DNA from: Neobacillus drentensis NBRC 102427
GTDB lineage: Bacteria; Bacillota; Bacilli; Bacillales; Cytobacillaceae
Length of the DNA stretch: 64,000 nt
Assembly (NCBI RefSeq): GCF_001591445.1
Contig: NZ_BCUX01000011.1
Location: forward strand, 84,780-148,779
Direction of reading: 5' to 3'
A model generated the notes under the pieces. That model saw only the letters and a list, made by a program, of their open reading frames with translations. It had not been told where the DNA came from and did not search any database. Positions 35,171 to 43,724 of the stretch are shown here, piece by piece. Each line of letters opens with the position of its first letter. Within the stretch, counting starts at the first letter, position 1. A program made the translations under genes and the position numbers.

Positions 35171-35251
35171 CCGCGCAGTATTTTTCGCTGTTTTTGCAAA
35201 AGTGTTGATAAATACAGTAATAAGGTTTTAATCCCCAATTCATAAAAAACA

Positions 35252-37066
35252 CTAAACTTTAATATAATCCAAGAACTCCATAACAGTCCTGCTTCTTTGC
35301 ACTAGTTTATCAATCGTCAACTTTAATTTTTCAACAAAGTAGGCATGATCCAATCCTGGAGTCAGTTCGATTAGACTTACCTTATGATCAGGGTAATCCT
35401 TGCTCCCACATGTTCCATAACGGTTGGGATAGATGGCCCATACTTCTTGAACAGGGCTCATTGTGCTCACTAATGGGTGGCTGCCATCCCCAAATAAATA
35501 GGGAGAATGGAGATGATCTCCGTAACTGACCAGCTGCTGCATGACCTCATTCCGTTGGTTATTCACAATTAGGTTCTCGTTCCAGATGGAGTTTCTTGGG
35601 CGGTATTTAAAATCGAATATGATCGTACCGATGAATCGTTCATTCCTATATACATCCAAACGTCCATCTGGGCAGTTATGTGTTCCTCTTGTGTACAACG
35701 GTTCCTTCATGGTGGTTAGCCTGCTTTGTGAAGGTAAAAGTGCTTCATACACTAAATGCACTCTCAGCTCATCTTTTCTAAATTCCACTTCTGTATTTGC
35801 TGGAAGTGTCGGGACCAACAGACTGTTTCCGTCTGGAGTCTGACTATATAACCATCCTTTTTCAGGAACAAACCCTAATTCTTCCCCAGCAAGAGCCTTG
35901 ATGAACTGAAGATAACCCCATATTTCATAGAGCTTATCGGTCCGTTTCCACTGATAGCTATACGAATGGTGAATTTGTAATTGGAATTGCTCATTTTTGA
36001 GTTCCCGATAAAGCTGGTAAAGGGCACGATATCTGGGGTCACTATTCATAACTGGCGGGATGTCTGAAAATTGGTAGGTTCCAATCCTTTCAAACCACGG
36101 AGCCGTTTTAATCCATTGAATCGCTCCTCTCATCTTCCCAGCCACTTCACCAAGTTTTTTTAGTTCAGATAGTGTCCGCTCTTTTTCTACCACAGTCCGA
36201 AACGGTCCAGCATCCTTTGAATTTCTAATGTTTATTTCCGAATTTTGGACGCCTTCCATAAAACCGGTTAAGGTTTTTGAAATGGAAATAATGATTTTCT
36301 TCACGAATCGATTTTCTAGTAGATCATAGTTGATCGAATTCCTGGGTGTCATTAAAACCTGATTTCGATTCGGATTACTCCCACAATGCCGAATCGTTTT
36401 TTCATCAACAAACCTTGCCTTTTCTTTTGGGACGACCTGATAATCCTTGCTAATACGATAGTTGACCTTTCGATATAAATCACTAAGCGCGGCCATGACC
36501 GAAGGAAACCGGTTATTGATGACGATAAATTGTTCGAGCAACCCTTGTGAAATAGCACCTAAACGATGATTCAATCCATTTTTTTGTAAAATGACTTCAC
36601 GAGCAAGACCGCTTACCTCCTTTTCAATCTCTTCCTTCATAATTTCCCACTGTGTTTCTTCTATCTGTTTGGGTATCACCTTGACACCACTAAAATATCG
36701 TTGTTCATCACAAACAACCATAATCCGATAGAGTCCAGGTATCAGCGGATAATATGCCTTTGTGTTATCAAAAAGCGCAACTGGTTTTTCAGAGGGTGCT
36801 AGATAAACCTCTCGTTCTAATGGATCCACATGAAGCTTGGGTTCTGGAAGTGCTTCAAGACCATCCATAAAGAACTTGGCATCGTCCCGATTGGAGGAGA
36901 AGGTTACAGTTAACTCGATATTTTCTTTGATTTCAATAAAGTTCTCTTCTCTTTTCTGAAGAATATCAAACTCGTTGGTAAAAAAACGGTCCAAAGGAAG
37001 GAAACGATCTTTCTCCCCGCATTTCTGTGAAAAAATGACCTCAAATCCTTTAGAGGGTATAGCCAT
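35252..37066 (-). CDS. McrC-like nuclease with DUF2357 domain
   Basis: 604 residues. The N-terminal half is the beta-rich DUF2357 region; the C-terminal part is a PD-(D/E)XK nuclease with CPDGRLDVYRN and IFDFKYR (Lys near residue 487) as the catalytic residues. It is the nuclease partner of the AAA+ GTPase encoded just upstream; the reading frames overlap by 17 bases. McrC-type proteins join McrB rings to cut modified DNA or, in coiled-coil variants, possibly RNA. The start ATG lies inside the upstream gene and lacks a strong ribosome site, consistent with coupling. Confidence 0.85.
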   Translation of the reverse strand: MAIPSKGFEVIFSQKCGEKDRFLPLDRFFTNEFDILQKREENFIEIKENIELTVTFSSNRDDAKFFMDGLEALPEPKLHVDPLEREVYLAPSEKPVALFDNTKAYYPLIPGLYRIMVVCDEQRYFSGVKVIPKQIEETQWEIMKEEIEKEVSGLAREVILQKNGLNHRLGAISQGLLEQFIVINNRFPSVMAALSDLYRKVNYRISKDYQVVPKEKARFVDEKTIRHCGSNPNRNQVLMTPRNSINYDLLENRFVKKIIISISKTLTGFMEGVQNSEINIRNSKDAGPFRTVVEKERTLSELKKLGEVAGKMRGAIQWIKTAPWFERIGTYQFSDIPPVMNSDPRYRALYQLYRELKNEQFQLQIHHSYSYQWKRTDKLYEIWGYLQFIKALAGEELGFVPEKGWLYSQTPDGNSLLVPTLPANTEVEFRKDELRVHLVYEALLPSQSRLTTMKEPLYTRGTHNCPDGRLDVYRNERFIGTIIFDFKYRPRNSIWNENLIVNNQRNEVMQQLVSYGDHLHSPYLFGDGSHPLVSTMSPVQEVWAIYPNRYGTCGSKDYPDHKVSLIELTPGLDHAYFVEKLKLTIDKLVQRSRTVMEFLDYIKV

Positions 37067-39116
37067 TTAATTTCAACTCTTTCGCTTTGTGAATTAAAAC
37101 ATTTCTTGTTTCAAAAAACTCTGAAATCTCATGATAACGGTCTAGGATTTCCCCTAATTTACTGTCGATTATATTTTCGGTGTGAACATCATAAGTACCA
37201 ATAAACTTTTTAAACTGCTCTTCTGGTCCTCTAACCTTTGTCAGGATTCGTTGGACAATTTGCTTATCAAATGCCTCAGCTCGGGTAAAGTGGTCCGTTT
37301 TTGGCAAGTTTTTAAGATACATGTCAATCTGGCGAACAATTCTTGGTCCAGCACCTAAATTCTTGTTCACCTTTTGTAATTCTTGATGAATCTCCCATAG
37401 GAGCGCCAATTCATGATCCTCCATATGTATGTCTCGGTTATGATTTTTTAGGCTATTGAATAATTCAAAAGAAATGGTTCGATCCTGGGTAGTTCCTTTT
37501 GCTTCCTGCGATAACTTTTTCAGATTGCCATAGTTTAAGACATTTAAAGTGATAACGTTCGCACGATCAAGAACCTTGTCCGAAAAATGGTAAGTAGACT
37601 CATCCAAATTTACGGTTCCTACAAAGATTACGTTATCTCCGATCGGGATAGCAGGTGGAAATTGTGCTGAATTCTTAAGTTTGAGATCACCATTATATAG
37701 CTGCAGCACTCTTTGTGGTCCGGGTTCATTCTCAAGAACCGAAAGAAATTGAGAAAAGTAATGCTCAACCCTAGCAAGGTTCATCTCGTCAAAACAAATA
37801 ATATGAAGACGTTTACTGTTTTCTTTCGCACTCATCAGGGCATTGATCAATCCAGAGTCACCGGGACGGTAAACCATTTGAAGGGTATCCGCATACCCGA
37901 TTAAATCAGCGTCATCTGTCCATGCCGGGCGAACAGGAATGAAAGTCAGCTGGTGATTGTCAAACAGACCGAGTGCCTTCCCATATGCTTGAACAAGTTT
38001 CGATTTACCTGTCCCACTCATACCTGCCAAAATCACGAGATTTGAAGATTTCATCGCCGTATGGAAATTATAGAGATCCTTTTTGTCATATATTAGACCT
38101 TGTTCATGTGTGACACGATCAAATTCTTTCATAAACAGTTCTTCAGTTAGTTCATCTGTTTTCTGGTTTGATTCAACCTGTTTTGATGCCGTTGCTTCCA
38201 TGGTGGCAGCTATTTCGCCTTCCGCTGCTAGTAAATCAGCAAACATTATTTCATCAGAACCAACTGTACGAGCCTCTGCCACTTCTAATTCTTTGGTAAC
38301 CAAAGCTTTTTCATGCTCCGTTCTCTCTTTTAGCATGAGTGCATGTAATTTGGCGATTTCTTCGTCCTTTGCTTTGAGAGCGTTTATCTGTTTTTCCAAC
38401 TTCTTCTGATTTAACTCCTTTTCAGAAGAAAGTTCGAGTACCTTTTTCTTTAAAGAACCTACTTCACCTTTAAGTGAATGATTATCCTGCGATAATACCT
38501 TTTTTTCATCCTTTAGTTGTTTTCTCTCATTTTTAATAGCAATCTGGGCAATCGATTCTTTTTCCTTTAACTCTTCAATCCTTTGTTCCAGTTTTTTAAG
38601 CTTCCTTTCTAGTTTTACATTTTTTTGCAACGCCTGTTTCAACTCATCCTTCAGGTAGGTTACCTGGCTTTCCTCTTCTTTGCCTTCATCCACTTCGACC
38701 GTTTCTTCTGGCCTTTTTTCAAATGCCTCTAATTTCTCTTCATCTCTTAATGTTCGATAGATTTCAACTGCTTTTGCATGCTCCTCCTCATCATCGCTCG
38801 ATAGCAGCACACTCAATAAAATGGATGGAACAAGCTCCTCTTCAACAACAAGGAGTAGTTCCTCCATACTACGTCCCCGAAAAGTTACTAGTTCCTCATC
38901 TTCTTCAGCAATCTCATCAAAAAAACACTTAAGCTTTGTCGCATTTCGTTGATGAAGCGCTTCCTGAATAAGCGCTGGTCTTAAAATCTTAAATCTCTTA
39001 TTATGAGGATTGATTTGGCGAAATCCCGATATTTTAATTCCTATATTTTGACCGATGTTGGCAATTGCTTCATCATTAAGCGTCTCTAATATCCACTTCC
39101 ATATTTCCTTCTCCAT
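37050..39116 (-). CDS. McrB-like AAA+ GTPase with long coiled coil (type IV restriction)
   Basis: 688 residues from the ATG at 39116, eight bases after GGAGG. Residues about 1-145 are an acidic helical N-terminal region. About 150-282 are a strongly predicted coiled coil of K/E heptads. The AAA+ domain shows Walker A (GMSGTGKS, about 365-372), Walker B (IICFDEMNLARVE) and the McrB signature NLDES (about 503-507). Classical McrB has a DNA-binding domain where this protein has the coiled coil. That layout with a DUF2357 nuclease resembles the CoCoNuT class of type IV systems. Defence function is inferred from family. Confidence 0.85.
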   Translation of the reverse strand: MEKEIWKWILETLNDEAIANIGQNIGIKISGFRQINPHNKRFKILRPALIQEALHQRNATKLKCFFDEIAEEDEELVTFRGRSMEELLLVVEEELVPSILLSVLLSSDDEEEHAKAVEIYRTLRDEEKLEAFEKRPEETVEVDEGKEEESQVTYLKDELKQALQKNVKLERKLKKLEQRIEELKEKESIAQIAIKNERKQLKDEKKVLSQDNHSLKGEVGSLKKKVLELSSEKELNQKKLEKQINALKAKDEEIAKLHALMLKERTEHEKALVTKELEVAEARTVGSDEIMFADLLAAEGEIAATMEATASKQVESNQKTDELTEELFMKEFDRVTHEQGLIYDKKDLYNFHTAMKSSNLVILAGMSGTGKSKLVQAYGKALGLFDNHQLTFIPVRPAWTDDADLIGYADTLQMVYRPGDSGLINALMSAKENSKRLHIICFDEMNLARVEHYFSQFLSVLENEPGPQRVLQLYNGDLKLKNSAQFPPAIPIGDNVIFVGTVNLDESTYHFSDKVLDRANVITLNVLNYGNLKKLSQEAKGTTQDRTISFELFNSLKNHNRDIHMEDHELALLWEIHQELQKVNKNLGAGPRIVRQIDMYLKNLPKTDHFTRAEAFDKQIVQRILTKVRGPEEQFKKFIGTYDVHTENIIDSKLGEILDRYHEISEFFETRNVLIHKAKELKLNGYTL

Positions 39117-39424
39117 TACTAATGCCTCCAAATAGTCATACTATTTTCCTACACTTTGATAATACCACCCTTCCTATTTTACTAGATTTTTCATATTTCG
39201 ACCTATTTTTATGTAAATTTTTGGAGAATATTGTACAATATTATTTCCATTTTCCCGTTTCTCAATGGAATTGGATAAAATATGAGAGAAAAAAGCCAGA
39301 AACTATCCTTTTAATGTTCAGTTACACAGCTCCTGATGACTTGTTAATGTTTACCTTGTAAGACGGAGCAGTTTAGTAAGAGTTCTATTTAAAAAGGAAC
39401 CGCGCTTGGCGATTCCTAAGATTA
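39117..39424. other. Gap of 308 bases
   Basis: AT-rich intergenic DNA upstream of the mcrB-like gene. A 79-codon plus-strand frame (39122-39361) lacks a ribosome site and any family features. I see no repeat or convincing promoter here. Confidence 0.5.
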
Positions 39425-40942
39425 TTATTTATTTGCTGTGTTTATGGTACTAAGTGAATCGTTAAGTGCTGTTTTACACTTGTTTACATCTGGATTCGAT
39501 GAACGAACTGATGCTAATACAACATCAATTGTTCCATCAATTTTCGTCCATGTAGCGCCATCGATGTTCCGTAGCTTAGGTTCCTGTGTGTCCCATTGAT
39601 GTTCTAATTCATCTGCTCCGTTTTTCGCAGAAGCAAAGTTATTTTTGTTTACAGCGTTTAGTATATCATTTTCGATTTTTGCAAAATTATTTAACTGTCC
39701 AGATAATGTAGTTTGTGAAGCACCTGATTTTGATGTTGATTTATTTGCGGCTTTTAAGGCATTATGTGAATTAGTAAGTGCTGTTTTACTTTGATTAACA
39801 TTAGGTTTTGAAGAACGAACCGCTGCTAGCACAGAGTCAATTGTTCCATCAATTTTTGTCCATGTATTGCTATCAATGTTTCGTAGCTTAGGTTCTTGTG
39901 TATCCCACTGATGTTCCAAATGATCAGCGCCATTTTTTGCTGAAGAAAAGTCGTTTTTATTTACAGCAGTTAGCATATCATTTTCAATTTTAACAAAATC
40001 GTTTAATTGACCTGCTAATGTAGTTTGCTCTGCAGCACCTTGTGATGCAATAGTATTACTGCGCCAGTTATAACCACCTATACCAGCAACTAAGAAAATT
40101 ACGAGTACAAGAATCGTTTGTGTTAGCACATGATTCTTATTTGCATATCTTTGGTTTGTTTCCGCTATTTCACTTTTAGCATTTGTGTCAATTTTTGAAA
40201 CAGCAAGGAAGACGATAATCGCTAAAATAGCGATAAGAAAAATCACACTCGTAACGGTTGTCCCTAGTCCTAATCCACCATTTACTTTTGATTGAGATAG
40301 ATAATCTCCAATTGAAGCTCCAAGAGGGCGAGTTAAAATATACGCAATCCAGAAAGCTAATACTCCGTCAAGTTTCAAAAATTTATAAGCTAAGAAGACA
40401 AGAGCAATAATAATAACAACGCCTATTCCTGTGTTAAGATAACCAAAACCAAGTTGTTCGGAATATAAATCGCCGACCGCTGTTCCAAGTGCAAAGGTGA
40501 AAAGAATCGTAAGCCAGTAGAAAACCTCTCTTTTTCTAGTAAAAATCGAGTGGATCGATAGTGTTTTTTCACTAAGATACCAGAATAGAAAAGTCAGTCC
40601 TAGTAGCACCGAGAAAACAACTGTGCTAACCTCAAGTGGTACGCCCATATTATCAGTCAAGTTATCCGTTACCAATGTTCCAAATACGCTTATAAGTACG
40701 ACTGTTATCCAATAAGTCGCTGGAACATATTTACTTGCTTTAAATTGAAAAAACAATGCAATAAAAAATGCAATCCCCATAATAATGGTAGTAAAAGTTA
40801 AACCAAGTCCAATGTTGAAATTGATGAAATCAGCAAATGTTTCACCAACAGTTGTACACAAAATTTTGATGATCCAAAAGAAAATCGTCACTTGTGGCAC
40901 TTTGTTAAGTAAAATTTTCATATTATTTTGGTTTTCTGGCAT
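39425..40942 (-). CDS. COG4705-like membrane protein with duplicated C-terminal domain
   Basis: 505 residues from the ATG at 40942, after AGAAAGGAAA. The first ~300 residues hold about ten membrane helices and the KVPQVTIFFWIIKILCTTVGE motif with repeated GD/GxxxGD segments, as in COG4705 membrane proteins. Two tandem copies of an ~80-residue helical domain follow (TLAGQLNDFVKIENDMLTAV... and TLSGQLNNFAKIENDILNAV...), each with the EHQWDTQEPKLRNID core. The copies are also alike in DNA (39430-39712 and 39745-40030), so the duplication is fairly recent. The function is unknown. Confidence 0.8.
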   Translation of the reverse strand: MPENQNNMKILLNKVPQVTIFFWIIKILCTTVGETFADFINFNIGLGLTFTTIIMGIAFFIALFFQFKASKYVPATYWITVVLISVFGTLVTDNLTDNMGVPLEVSTVVFSVLLGLTFLFWYLSEKTLSIHSIFTRKREVFYWLTILFTFALGTAVGDLYSEQLGFGYLNTGIGVVIIIALVFLAYKFLKLDGVLAFWIAYILTRPLGASIGDYLSQSKVNGGLGLGTTVTSVIFLIAILAIIVFLAVSKIDTNAKSEIAETNQRYANKNHVLTQTILVLVIFLVAGIGGYNWRSNTIASQGAAEQTTLAGQLNDFVKIENDMLTAVNKNDFSSAKNGADHLEHQWDTQEPKLRNIDSNTWTKIDGTIDSVLAAVRSSKPNVNQSKTALTNSHNALKAANKSTSKSGASQTTLSGQLNNFAKIENDILNAVNKNNFASAKNGADELEHQWDTQEPKLRNIDGATWTKIDGTIDVVLASVRSSNPDVNKCKTALNDSLSTINTANK

Positions 40943-41096
40943 ATATAATTTCCTTTCTTTATTGTAGTTTCCCACAACTTAATTATTAGAGATAATGTTC
41001 GTCTCTACTTTTCTACTATATTAGAAATTGGCGGGCTCTTTATTAAAAACGGATTAAAGTTAACTTAAGTGTCAATTAAGTCTAAGCTTTAATACC

Positions 41097-41138
41097 AAAA
41101 AAGGTTCCCCAGCAAACTTAAGCTGGGGAACCTTTTTT
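41097..41138. terminator. Terminator of the MmgE/PrpD gene
   Basis: AAAAAAGGTTCCCCAGC pairs with GCTGGGGAACCTTTTTT, loop AAACTTAA. Confidence 0.92.
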
Positions 41139-41177
41139 GGTTTATTTAGTATGGTTTGAATGGATTATATGATTCTA

Positions 41178-42521
41178 TTAAATAATTATTGGTAATCTAT
41201 TTACTCCATCAAAATCTAGATTGTGGCTTAACGTTTCCCATAGTTTTTCTGGATCAGCTACGTCTGCATACTGACAACAGTCGATAAATTTCTTCTTCAC
41301 TTCATCGAAAGGTGTTTCAGGAAGAATACGTTCTATCTGTCTCTTTGTTTCTTGGGCGGTAACTATCTTAATATCACCTAAAGGAATTCCAGGCGTATTA
41401 TCCTGGGTTTGCTCAATTTTTAGACGATTGGTCAAATTTAACACTTCAGTATCCATAAGTGCCTTCTCCGTCAGGTTATTCAAGTGAACACTCCCATGAA
41501 CAAATGCAAATGCAACCATGAAAGGAATACTAAATTTAGCATCTTGTAATGTTTTAGGGTGACAACGATCCTCAAGTGGTTGACATAACATATCCGCAGT
41601 TTCATTTACCCCTATCACTATTTGGTCAATTTCATTAAGGCTAAACTGATTTCGAAGAACAAGCGCAGATTTAATATATGGATGTGAGTAACGACAACTC
41701 GGATAAAGTTTAATAGATGTATCGGTAAATGCCCATGTTTCAGTGTTCAATAATACACTTCGTTGTTTTTCATTTAAATTCTTTCCAAAATAATTTGGAA
41801 AGAGACCCGTCTTTCCATCCAAACTACTTGCAGGTGCAGTCACCCCTTCTCGAGCCAAAAATGCAGCTTGAACACCTCCCATTGATGAAAAGGCCGGATA
41901 AATGGATCTAGCTTGGGAACCTGTACCAACACCAGGCTCTTTACCGCCAGCTACTTGCATATATGCCAGTCCTAAGGCATGAACTAACTTATTATCATCT
42001 AATCCAAGGACCAGTCCAGCAGTTATAGCAGCACCTAAATAACCAAATAATTGACTTAAAAACCATTTGGAATCCGTACCTGTACCCCTGGGTTCGATTG
42101 CATAACCCAGTCGACATAATAACTCGTTTCCTAGTGCAACCGCAGAAATAAGATCCATACTCCTTGAATCCTCAGCATTTGCGGCTGCCAATGCGGTAGC
42201 TAATGTCACAGGCGTTGGATGGATTCTAGCTAAATCATTGATATCATCATAGTCTAAAGCATGTGCCAACGCCGTATTTGCAAATGCAGCATAGGCGGGA
42301 GGTAATCGATGCTCACTTCCTATTATTCGACCCATCCCACCTTTTACTCCTATAGAAAGAGCCGCTATCGATTTTAAAGCGATTGGTGCTCCTTTATAAG
42401 AAGCTAAGGAAATGGCAATTGTATCACATATATGAAGAATCACCTTTTCACGAATTTCCTCTGGCAATCCTCGTTTCTCTCTTTGACGGATAGCGTGTAC
42501 AATCTCATGGCTTAATGACAA
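41178..42521 (-). CDS. MmgE/PrpD-family protein
   Basis: 447 residues matching the MmgE/PrpD fold: TALAHALDYDDIN near the N-terminus, HPTPVTLATALAAAN, then KLYPSCRYSHPYI and the C-terminal alpha/beta domain. The family includes 2-methylcitrate dehydratase, aconitate decarboxylase and iminodisuccinate epimerase. The gene starts with TTG five to seven bases after GGAGGAG. No methylcitrate-cycle genes are nearby, so a role other than propionate metabolism is likely; proximity to the arginine-derivative operon may be chance, since a terminator and another gene lie between. Confidence 0.87.
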   Translation of the reverse strand: MSLSHEIVHAIRQREKRGLPEEIREKVILHICDTIAISLASYKGAPIALKSIAALSIGVKGGMGRIIGSEHRLPPAYAAFANTALAHALDYDDINDLARIHPTPVTLATALAAANAEDSRSMDLISAVALGNELLCRLGYAIEPRGTGTDSKWFLSQLFGYLGAAITAGLVLGLDDNKLVHALGLAYMQVAGGKEPGVGTGSQARSIYPAFSSMGGVQAAFLAREGVTAPASSLDGKTGLFPNYFGKNLNEKQRSVLLNTETWAFTDTSIKLYPSCRYSHPYIKSALVLRNQFSLNEIDQIVIGVNETADMLCQPLEDRCHPKTLQDAKFSIPFMVAFAFVHGSVHLNNLTEKALMDTEVLNLTNRLKIEQTQDNTPGIPLGDIKIVTAQETKRQIERILPETPFDEVKKKFIDCCQYADVADPEKLWETLSHNLDFDGVNRLPIII

Positions 42522-42568
42522 TATAGCTCCTCCTTGTGTTAAATGAACTTACCTTAAGAGACAAAAAG

Positions 42569-42582
42569 AGTGCCTGACACCA
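42569..42582. repeat. REP-like AGTGCCTGACACC element
   Basis: A short member of the REP-like family, directly beside the macro-domain scrap. Confidence 0.45.
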
Positions 42583-42589
42583 GCCACTT

Positions 42590-42640
42590 CAAGTCTAAGT
42601 TCATTTTTGTAATATCAGGGCGAACAATTTCTAATGGCAT
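42590..42640 (-). pseudogene. 5' scrap of a macro-domain gene
   Basis: The minus strand from 42640 encodes MPLEIVRPDITKMNLD, matching the first 16 residues of the macro-domain protein at 1-468 with three differences, then stops matching. It lies between a REP-like motif and a dispersed repeat, so it is a fragment left by rearrangement. Confidence 0.6.
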
Positions 42641-42666
42641 CCGATCTTCCCATTCCCTACAAAATT

Positions 42667-42720
42667 CTCTTTTTACTATACTTCCAATAATAGCTAATTT
42701 TAGGAATTTTTAAAAAGAGG
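42667..42720. repeat. Dispersed repeat, copy 3
   Basis: CTCTTTTTACTATACTTCCA and the next ~35 bases match the copies at 24957 and 32629. Confidence 0.65.
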
Positions 42721-42732
42721 AATATAATTATT

Positions 42733-43536
42733 TTAGTCAATAACTCTTGCCACATCATGACCACACTTTTGACATTTTCCTTCCAATACTATTCCGGTTG
42801 AAAATTCTTTGACTATATAGCTTTCAATCTTCACAACATCACTACAAGAACTGCACCAAACATTTTGTTCTAATTTTCTACGTATATTTTCAGGAATAGA
42901 CAGCCATTGTTTATTTGCAGAAAAAGAGATTACTTCTTGATCTACTCTTTTGAGTTTTTCTTCTACTTTCTCTAATATTTCGATAACTTCTTGAATTTTT
43001 GTCCTAACTTTTTTAAATTCATTCGTTTGCCACGCATCCAAGATTGTGATTAATTCTTTATTGCCTGAATCTGCAATTTTTTCTAATAAAAGAAGAATCA
43101 AGCCGCGGTTCCGATCTTTTAATGTTTCAACAAATTCATATCTTCTATTTTCGGCAGCATCAATAAGCTTTTTCATTAATTCATCTGCATAAGTCTCGCG
43201 CTCAATGTCCCAGCCTTTATCGGTATAGACAAGCATAGGGAGTCTGCCATTATACTCAATGGCTAAATAATGATGAACAATCAGCCAGTCTATTTTTTCG
43301 AGAATCTCATTTTGAGAAATACCCTTAAATGCCCCGTATACAGGACTGTCATCCAATTCTAGTTCTAATAACTTTTTATCTTTCGAGCCCGCAAGAATTT
43401 TGGCAAGCATAGCTCTGCCGCCACTCATGATTAACTCATCTGCCCCACGCAGAATGGTTTTAATTTCATTGTCTGGAATAGACTTAATACCGTTTGGATT
43501 AAGTTCATATTCCACTCGTTTCCCTTTTTTAACCAT
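42733..43536 (-). CDS. RQC-minor-type DNA-binding protein with zinc ribbon
   Basis: 267 residues from the ATG at 43536, seven bases after GAGG; an ATG two codons upstream is less well placed. Residues about 15-125 resemble the winged-helix RQC domain of RecQ helicases without the helicase. A helical middle follows, and the end carries a zinc ribbon (WCSSCSD ... CQKCGHD). The protein probably binds DNA; its role is unknown. It is separated from the rocB operon by a terminator. Confidence 0.75.
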   Translation of the reverse strand: MVKKGKRVEYELNPNGIKSIPDNEIKTILRGADELIMSGGRAMLAKILAGSKDKKLLELELDDSPVYGAFKGISQNEILEKIDWLIVHHYLAIEYNGRLPMLVYTDKGWDIERETYADELMKKLIDAAENRRYEFVETLKDRNRGLILLLLEKIADSGNKELITILDAWQTNEFKKVRTKIQEVIEILEKVEEKLKRVDQEVISFSANKQWLSIPENIRRKLEQNVWCSSCSDVVKIESYIVKEFSTGIVLEGKCQKCGHDVARVID

Positions 43537-43671
43537 TGTCATCCCTCATTTATAAAAAACTCAACCTATTACAAGTATAGCACCTTAAACATGGGCTTAA
43601 ACACAATTGGATCGATCATATTGGTATTGGCACAGGTTGCTGGCTCATCTATCTGTTTATCCACCTAACAT

Positions 43672-43704
43672 AAAAAAGAACCAAGGATTTTATCCAAGGT
43701 TCCC
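43672..43704 (-). terminator. Terminator of the rocB-containing operon
   Basis: On the minus strand GAACCTTGGAT-AAA-ATCCTTGGTTC is followed by TTTTTT. Confidence 0.9.
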
Positions 43705-43724
43705 AATTGTTTAGGTAGAATCTA

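Noticed and set aside
39122..39361. 79-codon plus-strand frame upstream of the mcrB-like gene
   Set aside because: AT-rich, no ribosome site, no family features.
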